Positions 41,941 through 54,790 of a stretch of DNA of 64,000 nt are shown here, piece after piece. The notes under the pieces were generated by a model. It had not been told where the DNA came from. It made no database searches and worked only from the letters and a program-made list of their open reading frames with translations. A program made the translations under genes and the position numbers. Numbering within the stretch: position 1 is the stretch's first letter; each line of letters begins with the position of its first letter. Origin of the DNA: Pegea sp. RAD2-039 (Eukaryota; Chordata; Thaliacea; Salpida; Salpidae). Location of the stretch: contig JAQGEQ010000192.1 in NCBI GenBank assembly GCA_034620365.1, forward strand, positions 3,467,001 to 3,531,000. The letters are read 5' to 3'.

Positions 41941-44900
41941 CTAATTCGTCACTTCCGGGAACAAGTTGAAAAGGAACTCTTTGCTCTCGCGGTTCAATTG
42001 CAACATCGTACAAGATTGCCGCTTGAAGGCACGCGCGAGTCGCAGAGCATCGCGAGTGACAAAGTGGCCGATGCCGTTGTACTCGACTGCGTTGTTGACC
42101 ATTAAACGTATGTCCTGGACCAGTTGACGGAAAGTGTATGGTCGGTCGCCGCGCGTGTCTTCACGTTCAGCTTTGGTAAGAATATCATTAAGGCAGATAG
42201 GAGATTTGATGATGACGTAATAATCGCTGTAAAGATTCCGATCCACTGGATCTCTGAAGAAAAAGAGTTGGAAGAAGATGAAGATGAGGATTGCTCTTAC
42301 CGGAAGAGTTCGGAATATGCAAATGAGATGAGTTTTTGGATGATCTTGACACACGCATCAGCTTCTTCTTCCTCATCTTCACCAGATGGAGTCACTTCCT
42401 CCTCATCTTCGGACACTTCCATCTCACTACTTTCTACATTCTCTTCGTAATCTTCTTCTTCGCCATTTGCAATCATCGCGCGATAACTTTGCGTCTTATG
42501 ACGCGTTTTACGGATTGGACGCCCTGAAAAAATCCCTATCAGTAAGATCAACAAAAGATCAACTTCTCATCTCACCACTCGTCTCAAACTCTTCTTTCTC
42601 CTCTTCTTCTTCTTCTGAAATCTTCCTCTGTTTGAAGGATCGGATGCGAGAAGACCTTCGATTTTTATCATCTTCATCTACATGACTCTTGTTAATAATC
42701 TGATCAACTTGATCTACTTGAATCTACCTTCTTCATCTTCTTCTTCATCATTTTCTGCAGATTCTTCTTCCGCATCTGAAAGACTTCTTCGAGACTTTTT
42801 TTTGCCATTTGATGACGCAACTTGACGACGATTCCTGCGTGACGTCATCATCAGCATGTGACGTCATCAATAACATGTGACTCACGATCTTCGGCAATTA
42901 TAAAGCTCCCATCGAACTGATTCATTAAGGATGCAGAGAAGAAGAGTACATCTAGAGAAGAGTTTGGCTTCTTTTAAACTTTCACGAAACCTTTCAACTC
43001 GCTGTTCAGCTTTCATCTTCAAAAGATCACAAGATGAGGATCACAAGATGAGGATTGTAAAAAAAGAAGATCACAAGATGAGGATCATAAGGAGGAGAAC
43101 TTTTGATTTCTAACTTCTATTTATTTATTTGATTTTCTTTCGCATCGAATTAGATAAATAAAAATCAAACCTTCTCTTTCTCGCTCACTTCTACCTCTGA
43201 GTTGTTCCCTGCTCTTCTCCGGTTAGACACTCCAGTCATGTAATGTCTGAGATTCCTAAAAACGGAAGAGGTGATATGAGAAGATGGAAGAAGAAAAGCA
43301 AATACTTTTGTGGAATCCAATCCATAATCTCAAGGATCAACTCGGAAAATTGCTCAACTGTTTCACATGAGTTGATCCGAGACACAACTGTCTCTGTGTC
43401 TTCCACTTCTATTAAATTACCCTTGTGTCCGTTACAGATGAAGGAAGTTAGGGTCTTTCTCAGTTTCTGACGTTGAAACATCTCTCCATCTTCCAAAGAT
43501 GATGAAGATTTCTGATCTGACAGATAACTGAGACGCTTAATTGATCTGAAATAGAAGTTGATGATTGCCGCTTCTTCCTCTGCTGGTGGCTACTCACTTC
43601 AAAATAGTTTCTTCATTCGCTTTAATAGCGCTTAGAAGCTTCGATTCGCGCGTTCCACGATTATTCAATGATTGGACCAGCCTCTCAAACGTTTCTTGAT
43701 TAGATACAGTGTACCACAAATTCGGACCATTAATTGGCCACGTGGCTTCTCGTAACATCGCACCTAGCAACAGATGAAGATTAAAAGATGAATGAAAGAC
43801 GAGATGAACTAACGAGATGTATGAGGTGAAGGTTCGACTGCAGGATCAGAAGCTGATGTCGAGTAGTTGATGTAGTCCCCTACCCAGCCATGTTCGACGT
43901 ACAAACCAGGGACACCATCACACAGAAGCCAGTACCTTGTGCAATCACCATTAGGGCAGGTAGGTTGGGCAGCATTGATGTACCAACCTGCTGTGGTTTC
44001 GATCAGTTCCTAAAGGTACTCTACGCTGAGCATTTTTTGCTTCATTACGAGTTTCCATCAACAAGCGATCGACTTTCTCCGTCTCCGCTTTCTTCCGCTC
44101 TTCCTCAACTTCTTCCATCCTCTTCTTCTTCTGTTCAGCTTCCTGAGCTCTTCGAAGCTCCGACATCAGTTGACGCTTCTTCACCCTAAAGATCATGATC
44201 AGTTGAGATTAAGATGAAGAGGTTAGCGATGGTCGGCGAATATTAAGAGAGAAGTTAAGAAGATGAAAGTGAGATGAGAAGATTAAAGAAGAAGAGTACA
44301 AGACCTTGGACTAGCTCGTACTGATGTTTGCGACTCCAGCATTGTTGAGCTGATAAAAAAGTCACATTTCAATTTGTCGAATTGAAATCGAGAAAAAAGC
44401 AAAAACGGAAAGATGCGAAAAGAAGAAAATATTGACTTACCGACTCACAAGATCAATTTCCACCTCTTCCGTCACCTTCTCGGGTTTCGGCTTTGGTTTT
44501 CTGCCCTTCTTTTTTGGCCCCTAAACAAGTTAAGCTGACGACAAGGAGATGAAAGACTTAGAAGATCAACTGACCGTCGACGAGTTCTTTGATTCTAATT
44601 TCACTGCCTTCTTGCGTTCACACATCTCACTCCACGCGATTGCTGCCCTCTGTCTAGCCTCTTCCATGTGTGATTGGACCGCATATGTGTTGGCGACCCG
44701 GTAGGCAAGGGCCGAGAGTACATCAATCTGCTCCACAGCACTCATCATATAGATCTCCTTGGTAACGAGTCCTTGCGCCACCTAGCGACAGGAAATCAGT
44801 TTGAAGAGTAGAAGCAAAAGAAGATGTGGATTCGACCTCATTACTAAAAGAAGCTTCACAATCACGTGACGAGTGCTCGCCTGCGTCTTCGACATCGTCA

Positions 44901-47680
44901 TGACGACGAAGACAGATTCGGGTCATTTCACAGGCGATTTCGGGTAAGACGACAAGTTGTGAGAGTTTGAAGTCGAGTTCAGTGTAGTCTTTAGCAAGAT
45001 CATCGACTAGTAGCGTTTGTAGGAATGTGACGAGAAGTTTACTTGTAAATGAGAAGCTGTTGAAAGAAGAAGAGTCACGTGACCGCCCAAATGATCCCAC
45101 CATATCAAACTGACCCTAAATTGCCTGATGAAACCGCTTGTGATAGAGTGAAGATAGTGATTTGTCGATAATAATTAGGTTCGGCGGGACACAAGAGCGT
45201 GTGATAAGAGTAGATGAACTCACACAACATGGCAACTTTACCGAACATGTCATTATTCAAACCAGGTGGTAGTTGAACTGGTGTTAGAAGAGGTAGATCT
45301 CTAAAGTGGATGAAGATCAAACAAAACATCCACCAATCAAATGCTCGCATTTCACTTACTTGCTTTTGTTGTCGCGTACAAGAAACTGATCTTCAATCGG
45401 ACCTTGTTTCTTTGCTCCGTTGATGCCAAGCATGAAGTTGTTTTCAGCCATCTGTTGACGTTGTTCTCGTCGAAAAGTCTTCTTCTCATCTCGCGTCATA
45501 CTCTTGTAACGTCTTTTATACTCTTCAATTTCCCACTTCTTCATCACATCACTTTTAACTTCAACAGGAAGATTTTCTCGTTGCTTCTCAGACAGCATCC
45601 TGACCGCTCTGAAAATAAATCGGAGTCAGTGATGATGACGTCATGAAGACGAGAAACTCACGAGTTTAACGTCAACTTGTATTTGTGAGCGCGAAAGTTC
45701 TTTTCTCGCTTCAGCATCATCAAATGCTGGACAACTATAGGTTGCTTGGCCTTCTTTGCAGCGGTGCGGGCCAGATGTGGAAACGTGGACGATCTAGCCA
45801 TGCCGAGTTTGGTAGAACTCTTCCTAGCCATGTCCAAGATACTTGCTTGCTTCCTCTTCATCAATATGTTGCTCGGCTTTCTGATCTTTGTGCTGCTCTC
45901 TGAAGATGATTTGGTGTCTCCAGTAACAACATCGGTGTCCGTAAGTGAGCTTAGGACCAGCTGGACATCTTTGTTGACAGACAAATTGAGGGCCGTGGAC
46001 TTGATCTTTCTTTTACGTTTTTTTGGGACTACTTTTGGGTCTGATGACTTCCGCTTGTTCGGTGACGCGACGTCTTCATCTTTGATCTTTCTGGGGCGAC
46101 CTCGCCCTTTGCCTGGTGACTTCAGGGACGTTTTATTAGGTGATTTGACCTGCAAGAAAGTGGTCAGTGGCAAGTGGCAGGGTGGAAAAACGTACCATGC
46201 TAAAGATGGGAGCAATCTTTCTTTCTGGAGCTTTTATCGTCATTTTTAATGACGAATCTAAAGTAGGATTAGGTCTGCTCCCAGAAGCTGAGTGTTCGTT
46301 CCCGTTACAACACGCGGAGTTGGAGCTTCGGTGAGCATCTCCGTTTAATTGATGATGCTCCCGTTTAAAAAATCCAATCTGTTTCACAAAACCTTGCTCT
46401 TTTGAATCTTGGGACTTGATGAGAGGATTGTGAGGTGGGGGTGGGGTTTGATTATCTGCGTTGATTGTTCCTAATCTAATGATCTCGCGTTCACGATCAC
46501 GTGATATCTTTGGTTTAATCGTGTACCGGAAGACCTACAATCGAAAGTTGGATGTAGAACAGTTGATGAGCAACCGAAACCAACCATATCTTCATCAACT
46601 ATCCAGGGGAACTTCTCTTTTTGACTGTGAGGTCGGATTGCATTTGAACGAATAAACAAACGAATAAGTTCACGGTTGGGTAGCTTACTGACACGTGACA
46701 TCCGATCAACAGGAACATCACTGACAATCTGGAAGCAGAGGCTGATCTTAAGATATTTGAGTTAGTGATTGAACAACTACCTTGTTCTTGGCAGTTAAAT
46801 GTAAATCATATTTGTAATCAAGCATAATCAGTTTCTTTTTAGGTGTTGGTTGACTTGAAGCACCTGGAATAGTGATTATAGATTGAAATGAGATGAAATT
46901 GGAAGTCTCTTTACTTACTATTGTCACCAGATTTCTCAGGACATTCACCTTTCAATTTAGACTTGTTTTCCTTGTCACTAGATGGCGATATCGAGCTGTT
47001 TTCTTTTACTAAATTTTCGCCACTAATCTTCGAAGAGCAATCAGCTCCGTTTAGATCTGTTTTCTTTTCTGAAGAATCTTCATCTTTTGCTGTTTTGTTT
47101 ACAGTCACCTTCATGACGGTAGCATCAAATGTTTTTCCAGGTTTGACCTGGATCAAAATTTCATTGAATATTTTCCAAAAGATTTTCACAAAAATTACTA
47201 ACCGTAAAAAGGACCTTTTCTCCCTTACAATATTGAGTTTGAAAGAGAGCTTGTGTATTAGCTATAATTACTTCCAAAGATTGATAAGAGTGATGAACTA
47301 ATAATAAAACTGGTTCTTCATATGGTAATGGATATAACTTAGCAACTCTGTGAAGAAATTTAATTGTAGAAACTTGTTGATGATACTAACATTACAAACT
47401 TTTCTCTAGCTGATTGCTCAGATTTAAATGCATCATAGTAACTCATATTTCCATGTCCAGTACATTGACAAAACCAGACGGGCTTATCATATAATGCAAG
47501 TCTTTTATTATAATCCCTAAATGATAAAATGATCAAATAAAATAAAGTTTTTTGGATTAGAAAAACTTACTCTTTATTACTAAATTTTTCTTTTGTGAAT
47601 GAAATGACACAATCCTCTGAATTTTCATCTTTTTGTCTATCTGTTTCATGGTCAAATATTTTTTTACCAAGTAATGGCAT
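41941..47680 (-). CDS. BAZ1B: BAZ1B/WSTF-like chromatin remodelling protein lacking its PHD finger
   Basis: Twenty-four exons join in frame to 1434 residues, from 47680-47571 to 42253-41941. The start MPLLGKKIF opens an N-terminal WAC domain (about 1-125). Then come a WSTF-typical block (NRELIRLFIRSNA...PWIVDED, near 235-275), a basic region with an AT-hook-like RGRP (405-408), a DILDMA-like motif, a DDT domain (about 640-760, MFGKVAMLCEFIYSYHTLL), WHIM-type segments including LGTDRNHSRYWLL, and an acidic stretch. A C-terminal bromodomain (about 1300-1410) keeps the acetyl-lysine Asn in VEYNG. In vertebrates BAZ1B pairs with ISWI in the WICH complex and can phosphorylate histone H2A.X. The PHD finger expected between the LNESVRWELYN segment and the acidic region is absent; exons 20 and 21 are separated by a 51-nt intron with no room for it. 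Most introns are 46-59 nt. Confidence 0.93.
43025..43085. repeat. Three-copy repeat inside a BAZ1B intron
   Basis: GATCACAAGATGAGGA occurs three times (starting 43025, 43039 and 43069), the first two overlapping at their ends. It lies in the 178-nt intron between BAZ1B exons 19 and 20, the longest intron of that gene, and on the minus strand forms a pyrimidine-rich tract before the acceptor. Confidence 0.85.
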
Positions 47681-50600
47681 TTTAGAAAATATGACTGAAA
47701 AGAACACCTATTATTTTTGATTATTAATTTCATAAGATTAAAAATAACAAATTATCTATAGATCCTATTATATTTAAATGAAACATTTCAAACACTATAA
47801 TATCTTCATATTTTATAATGTTCTAGTTAGATTTAAAGCTTATGAACAAATTTAAATTAATTTGAACATTATAAATTTTTCACTTTAAAAATTCAATTAA
47901 TTAATTATTAATTAATAACTTATTTATAATAAAACATAAAAATTAAAATTCAGTTCAAAATTTACTAATTTAAAAAAAGCTATGTCCTAAAAACTGACTT
48001 ATTTCTCTAATTAATATTTAGAGAATAAAAAAGTTTTATTTACTCATAAAATATATACTTTACACTTGAGTATAATAAAAAAGTAAAAGCAAGAAAAATG
48101 TAAAAAAAAGTTCAATTCAGGTTTAATAAAAGTAGAAAAATTAAATATTAACAAAATAAACTAAAATATTCTTATTGAAAAACTTACCAATATTTTACTT
48201 AACAAATAATTATATAGAATGATACATTATTTAAAGCAGAAAAACACAAGAAGCATTGCTTAGAAATGTTGCAGTTATTTGTAAATTGTGTCTAAGGCAG
48301 CAAAGATCTACAAAAATTAAACCCCTAATAAATTTGTGTTTGATGATTAATCAAAGTGATCAATACTAAAAGTAAATTTATTTGAACAAACTATATCAAA
48401 TTAGAAAATACAAGTAAATTATCCTCAAAGAAGATGCCAGAAGATACAACTATCTTCAATAAGACATAAGAATGTTAACAATTCTATCTAGTCCAAAATA
48501 CTTTATTAAATTTAAAAAAGAGCACATGTGGTTGAGAAACTTTAAAAATCAACATTGTATGTAAAAAATATAACTATAACCATTAAAAGATTGGAGTAAA
48601 AAATATTTGTACCTAGATAGATGAACCCTGTCTAATATCAAGACTTTATTACTAGAAAATATTATACAACAATTTTTAGTGACACACAAAAACACTTACC
48701 ATTATTGCAAAAATAAAATCAATTTTTTACAAACGTGACTAAACACTAAGAATGAAGTAAACAATATTTATTGACAATAAAACTGGATAAACAACATTCC
48801 ACCTGAGCTTGAGTAATTAACTAGAAAAATTATGAAGATAATACTATTATTTATGATACAAGCACATATGCGGATGAATACTATCTAGGCCTAGGTTTTT
48901 CTTAACCAATAAAACAAAGGTTATAAGAAATAATTACAAATAAAACGTTTTTACAACTACATATAAACATTATTTTCATTGCAACTAAAAGCTTTGCTCT
49001 AACTAAAGATACTAAAAATTCAAAATTACTAGATCACAGTAACTAGGCAGAAACTTCAATTTAGAAACATTCCGCTTAAAACGAAACCATCACAGAACGA
49101 CTTAATAAACTAGGCCTGTAGACTGCTTGTTTTACTTTTAATATCATAAACTATAACCAATAGCTGCAGTCGGTGGGTGGCGTGCGTGAATTTCGCGCGA
49201 AAACAGAATCTCTTTCTAATCCAGATGCATTAAAACACCTAAATGTAGATTTAAAAAATTGATTAAATATATACATAACTTTAGAAGAGACAGAATTTAT
49301 ATGACGATAAAGATTCTGCATTTCAAAAGTTTTCGTAATTGGCTTAAATCAATTGCAACCACACCCTATTGACTTATTACTTATTGTTAATGGTAAAAAT
49401 GTAATAAATAAGAACAATTATTGCATCAACAGATAACTTATACTATTCAATAAATATTCCCCCGACATTACTTATTACTTAGTTAATCTTTTGACGTTAT
49501 AATAATTAAATAGGCTTTATCTGCTAAAATAAATTAGGTGTAGCAAATAATTAGTAAATCTGTATTAGGTTATATCTTAGCAGAACTTAAGTGCATGTTA
49601 GTTATCTAAAAAAATTATCATTTTTAACAAAGATTCAACTTAGTAGTGATTCTGCAATATCTTTTTAAAAGGCTTACGTAAAATGTCGTTTTTTTAAATG
49701 AAAATTTTTTTCACGCAATTTCGATAAATCAGGATTACTGAGCTAAATGTTTTACAAAATTATGATTTTTAGGATAGTACCAATTTTCAGTTCAAAAAAC
49801 AATAGATTAATAACTTTATTGATACTAGGAAAATATTCGTTATTACTTAACCAAAACGTAGATAAGATCTTTTGTAAGAAACCATTTTCTCTTTAAAGTT
49901 TTTAATGCAATTTGTTACGCTTGTCTTAATAAATTATTAACACAAAAGAAATAAATTCATCTCATACGATAGTTACATACGCAAATATGCATAAAATACA
50001 TCATAGTTGTAAGTTTTACACAAATCTTCTTTAAAATAGTTTTTTTAATTGTACAATAACTATCGAATAAATAATTAAATATAAACTTTACAAGAAATAA
50101 TATGGAGCAATTGCAATACTTAATTTATACTGTCAACTGATAATAACTTTTGGTTAGTAACCCATACATTTTAGATTTATAGACTTAGATTTTCTTTATA
50201 AGATCATACAATACTTGAATGTATAGTTTTTGTAGGTTATAATTAATTTTCTTTAATCGTTTAAATGTATTAACTGCATTTTAGTGCATATAAACTTTAA
50301 TTACTTGTTTAGCGAATTTTAAATCACTTTTGATAAACCTTTTAGCTGTTAACTGTTTTTTTTCTAATTTTATATATAAAATAATAAATTATGAACAACA
50401 ATCAACAAATTAATAATCAAATAGAGATTCTTAAATCAAGATAACTGGCATAAATTTCAGGCTATGCTTACACAATAGCTTAGTTGTATTTAGACTACAA
50501 TATCAATCATTCACCATTTAATGAGTTCAAAAAGAGAACTTGTATAATATATATTTTGTATTAAATTGTTTACATTAAGAGAATAAAGATTTAAAGTTTT

Positions 50601-50984
50601 CTTATTAGCTGTTAACTACACTTTTTTCAAATCTACTTCGTTTGATCAGATTAAACTGTTATTGATTAATAATTTGTTACTTATTCTAAAAAACTCTATA
50701 ACCCTTCTTAAGTTGGAAAAAATGAACTAATTGTTAGATCGACAAAAATACCGTCGATTCTTTTATTAGGATTTTTATACATCAAGAAACGCTTTTTATC
50801 TTGCAGCAAAAATTTACAGCTTATGCTATAATAAGCCTGCTTTGGCTAAAAACGGCCATATTGGATGTGTTTAGTGATAATTTTAAAAACAAAGTAAAAT
50901 ACAGTGACATGCAAAAGAAATAACAAAACAGTGAAATGCAAATGAGCAAACAGTTCTTAGAGTTTCTTAATTTTTTTAAGCTGC
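47681..50984. other. BAZ1B upstream region
   Basis: No coding exon is supported. On the minus strand, donor-like GTAAGT sites near 48185 and 48700 may belong to 5' UTR exons of the BAZ1B gene. A locally GC-rich block at 49157-49202 looks like a promoter core and is listed separately. The rest is AT-rich. Confidence 0.55.
49157..49202. promoter_or_regulatory. CCAAT box and E2F-type palindrome
   Basis: A CCAAT pentamer (49157-49161) is followed by a GC-rich stretch and the perfect palindrome TTTCGCGCGAAA (49191-49202), which contains the E2F consensus TTTSGCGC on both strands. It is the most GC-rich spot in several kilobases. It lies 1.5 kb upstream of the BAZ1B start codon, where a 5' UTR intron would place a transcription start, and could also act toward UBE2R on the plus strand. 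Confidence 0.5.
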
Positions 50985-51900
50985 TTTTTACAGCTTATCT
51001 GTTTGGATACGACAGACGTGTCCAAGCTAGCGAAGCCTTTCCTTGCTTAGCATGCTGTACATTGTTGTCAGGCCAGTGTGCCTCAAGACTTCATACTTTG
51101 AGATCTTTTACTGCCACCTTAAACGTAATATACGACAAAGACAACGAAAATGAAAGGGGAAAGTGTACCCGATACTTTACCAATGCGGCTGTTGAACTCG
51201 GCTTCTATAGATACTGATGATATTATCTTTGAGTCAAGACAGACAAAACTATCAACAGCCACAGCGTCACAGTTATCGATGTTGATTGGCTGTGGAACGT
51301 TAACACCTTGGCTAAGAGCTTTTGTCATTTTAGGCAGATTTTCATTCTAATGTCTGTATTAGCTGGTGAAAATCGGTCTATCATCATCTGTAAGTTTTTT
51401 TCTAAATTTGCAACAACTGCTGCGTTATCGGCAAAAAGCAAGCTACTAGTTGATCTTTTCAACCTTGTCCTTTGCCTTTAAACGTGATGCATTGAAAAAA
51501 ACTTTTGTCAGATCTTGAATGAAGGTAAGTTCTTTCCACAAACATATGAAACGATTGTTTTAGTATAATTGAGAAAAAAAATCCCAAAGAACATTGGGGC
51601 AAGGACACATCCCTGTTTTACTACATTTTTGATGATAAACAAATAAGAGCTGCTTCCATCATACTGAACTATTGACTGTTTGTGTGAAATAATTTCACTA
51701 TATTAAAGAGGCTAGGTGAGCAGCCAATCTTAAACAGTATCGAGAAAAGACCTTCCTTACTGACAAGGTCGAAAGCTTTTGTAAAGTTAATGAACGCGAT
51801 GTACCAAAGCTTGTTTTATTCTTTGCATTTTTCTTGTAACTGACACACAGAAAACATCATGTGCATGGTAAAGAGTTTTGATTGAAAACCTTCTTGTAAC
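50985..51900 (-). mobile_element. Degenerate non-LTR retrotransposon, reverse transcriptase remnant
   Basis: Read on the minus strand, pieces of a LINE-type reverse transcriptase appear in order but in shifting frames: AFINFTKAFDLV and ILFKIGCSP near 51800-51700, QGCVLAPMFFG near 51600, LLFADNAAVV near 51450 (second Asp of the catalytic FADD box replaced by Asn), a C-terminal segment ending DSFVCLDSKII and RIGKVSG near 51290-51160, and MLSKERLR-stop-LGHVCRI near 51060-51020. Several stop codons and frameshifts interrupt it, so it is dead. No intact ends, target-site duplication or ORF1 were found. The clade (RTE, CR1 or Jockey-like) is not resolved. Confidence 0.8.
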
Positions 51901-52051
51901 TCACGATATATTCTTACTTAATTTATTTAAGAATAGAACCGTTTTAAATCTTTTTTTATGACGTCACAAAAATATAATCACAAAGATGCATATCTTTTAA
52001 AATTTTACTAAACGCATTTGAAAATCAGCAAGAACATAAGAAATTGTTGTC
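51901..52051 (+). promoter_or_regulatory. UBE2R promoter candidate with CRE palindrome
   Basis: TGACGTCA, the full cyclic-AMP response element palindrome, lies at 51959-51966, 86 bases before the UBE2R start codon, in otherwise AT-rich DNA. ATF/CREB or other bZIP proteins could bind it. Confidence 0.4.
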
Positions 52052-53687
52052 ATGAGCCTACCGATGGCAAGTTCTGCTAAACTTTTAGCAAAAGAGCTTG
52101 GTAGTTTGCAGGATGAGCCAATGGAAGGTTTTAGAATTGCTTTAGTAGATGATAATAATTTATATGACTGGCATGTTGTGATATTTGGTCCTCCTGGAAC
52201 ACTTTATCAAGGTGGCTACTTTAAGGCGTTGATTAGATTTCCCGGAGACTATCCCTACTCACCACCTTCTTTTAAATTTGTCACTCGTATCTGGCATCCA
52301 AATGTCTTCGAAAATGGGGAGGTAAGAATGTTTTTGAACTTTATAAAGGTATTTATGGATGCTAAAAATATTTTACATTTAATAAATGTAAATTTTTAGC
52401 TTTACATAGATCTCTTGTCTTAAATTTCATATAGATAGCTAGAATAATATTTAAACATTTAACTCTATTGTAAAATTGAAATCTTTCAATATAAGCTAAT
52501 AACATTTCAACTTTTTTGCTTTTACTCAAACAATAGTCTCTATTAAAAATCATTGTTTAAATTTGAGTTTTTTATTGATGATTTATCATTATCTTATTAT
52601 CATTGTAATATTTATTTCTAGCTTTCTGTCATTAGGTGAATAAATTTTCATGCAATTATCAAATTAGGATTTCTGCTTTGATCAAAATTTTTTCAATTAC
52701 TATTTTATATGAAAATGATTCTTTTAGTTTATGAACCAATTATAAGGATAATTTCTAATCATTAGTTTGATGATCATATGATGAAGTTTTTGAATAAAAC
52801 AGAAAAAAAAACTTTTTTATAAAAAGTTAAAAATAAATCTTATTTGTCAGAATTTCAAGAAAAATTTATAATTAGTCTTTAAATTTAAACGATATCATCA
52901 GGTAAAATTTAGTTAGTGTCAATTTTGAAAAGGTTTATTTCTTAAATATCTAGTAAATTTTTTTATATGAAAAATTGTAAACTAAAATTGATGAGCTGAA
53001 ATTCTACTTGAATATATTTGTTGGAATCACATTGAAAATAACAAATTTCTTTAGGTTTGTATATCAATACTTCATTCGCCTGGAGATGATCCACAAAGTG
53101 GAGAGCTTCCAGAAGAGCGATGGAATCCTACTCAGAATGTACGAACCATTTTGATGAGTGTAATTTCATTGCTAAATGAGCCTAATACTTTATCACCGGC
53201 AAATGTCGATGCTTCAGTGATGTTTCGAGATTGGATGGAAAGAAAAAACACAAAGTATAAAGAATATGTTGAAAAGCAGGTAAGGAAATCTGCAATATGT
53301 TCGTGTTGATTGGGACTAGTATAAAAAATCATACTTAAAAAACAAGATTTAATCGATTTTTTAATTATTCAAACTGCAAACATTTAATCAATGACCAACT
53401 AACAAAATTGCAGAATAGTTTTATATGAATTATTATTTGATGCTAAGCTGCTGTCTTAGTTTTTTACTAAACACTTATTTCATAATTCTTTTGTTCTCAT
53501 ATACGAACAGGTTGAAGAAAGTAAAAGAGATGCTGTTGCAGATGGAGTTATAGTTCCAACAACGGTTGCTGACTATTGTATCAAACCTAAATTTCCCCAA
53601 AAAGAGAAATTCGAATTGCATGATGATATTTTGGAAGATATGGAGGATTATCAGATGGATGATGACGATGAAGAAATTGAAGTGTAA
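52052..53687 (+). CDS. UBE2R2: Ubiquitin-conjugating enzyme E2 R (CDC34-like)
   Basis: Three exons, 52052-52321, 53055-53279 and 53511-53687, join in frame to 223 residues. A UBC fold is evident: the [11 protein letters not shown] loop, [10 protein letters not shown], the HPN motif in [10 protein letters not shown] and catalytic Cys92 in GEVCISIL. Directly after it is the acidic loop insertion [14 protein letters not shown] that marks the Cdc34/UBE2R and UBE2G group; the following [10 protein letters not shown] and the long acidic tail (DDDDEEIEV end) point to UBE2R. These E2 enzymes work with SCF cullin-RING ligases to build Lys48-linked chains, the tail helping to bind the cullin. I cannot separate UBE2R1 from UBE2R2. 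Intron 1 is 733 nt. A polyadenylation hexamer AATAAA lies at 53778-53783. Confidence 0.96.
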
Positions 53688-54790
53688 AATGTGTCTTTGA
53701 GCTAAAAAGATACTTCTTAATAACTAATATATAAGTGACTTAAACACTTAATTATTGCTTAATTTTAAAACTAGAAAAATAAACAAACTAGTCAGTTAAG
53801 ACAATAAGATGTTTTTAAAATTGATGAGAAATAAAATAATTTTGAAATCATTTCTGTGACATGAAGCTAAAATAAAACTTGTTGGTTGCTTATATTTAAA
53901 AAAAAACTGTCATGTGACACGTTTTATTTAGTCAGTAAATTGTTAAAACTTGAAAATTCGAATATTTAAAGATCACTGAAAACTTATCTCAAATAAATCT
54001 GAAACTTACTGATATCAGTAAAAGTGAATTTTGTTGCCTCATCTGCTTTACTTGATTAGCTTACCATGGAAAGACATAGCTGAGTGTTTTACTTTTTGCT
54101 CTCATTTCAATCTGTTTGTTTCTCACTTTGTACTTCTGAAGCAGGAATATAAAGAACATTTTAGTGACATAGCTTAGCGAAAGTCCCACCTTTTTCTGAT
54201 GTATCATTCCGAAATTATTTTACTCCCAACATTTAAGCATCTAAATGAAAGTTGTAAAAGTAAATCACCAGGCAGCAGATAACATTTGAATTTTTGGTTA
54301 ACAATTTATTTTCAAACAAGATATTACAAACACAACATATTGTTCCGACTGTGGTTTAAAAACTCTCAGAAAAAATGTATACCAAATCGACATGATTTTT
54401 CACAAAAAACTTCATACAAAAACAAAATTGTTTAAGATTGGAGGCAATTCTCACATAGTATATGACGGCGTTAGTTAAATGTCTCAACAAATTTTGATCT
54501 AAGGTGAAACAAACTATTAACAAAACAGCTGTGATAAAAAATACTTTAAAGTCGACAAAGGATACAGCTTTTGGAGATGGCTAATTTTGAGGCAGGGGTA
54601 GATTTTTAAGGCTCGAAAAAGGCAAATTGAAATTTGGATGAGAAGTTTGCAGATGAACAATTTGACATCAAAATTAAATTGGGATTGAGTATGACATCAA
54701 AAACAAGATTACGAAATACTTATGCGAAAAATCGATCTAGGAAGTAGTTTTTGAGCTAACAGTCGAAGAGAATACATTTTCAAACTAAGA
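53688..54790. other. Convergent intergenic region
   Basis: Contains the UBE2R 3' UTR with AATAAA at 53778-53783 and, from the right, the 3' UTR of the minus-strand basic orphan. No other gene is seen. Confidence 0.6.

Noticed and set aside
42124-46655. Many plus-strand frames of 60-167 codons
   Set aside because: Antisense shadows of BAZ1B exons; their Ser/Phe-rich translations mirror Glu/Lys-rich coding sequence.
50936-51350. Plus-strand frames of 93 and 66 codons
   Set aside because: Opposite strand of the retrotransposon remnant; only the minus-strand reading matches reverse transcriptase motifs.
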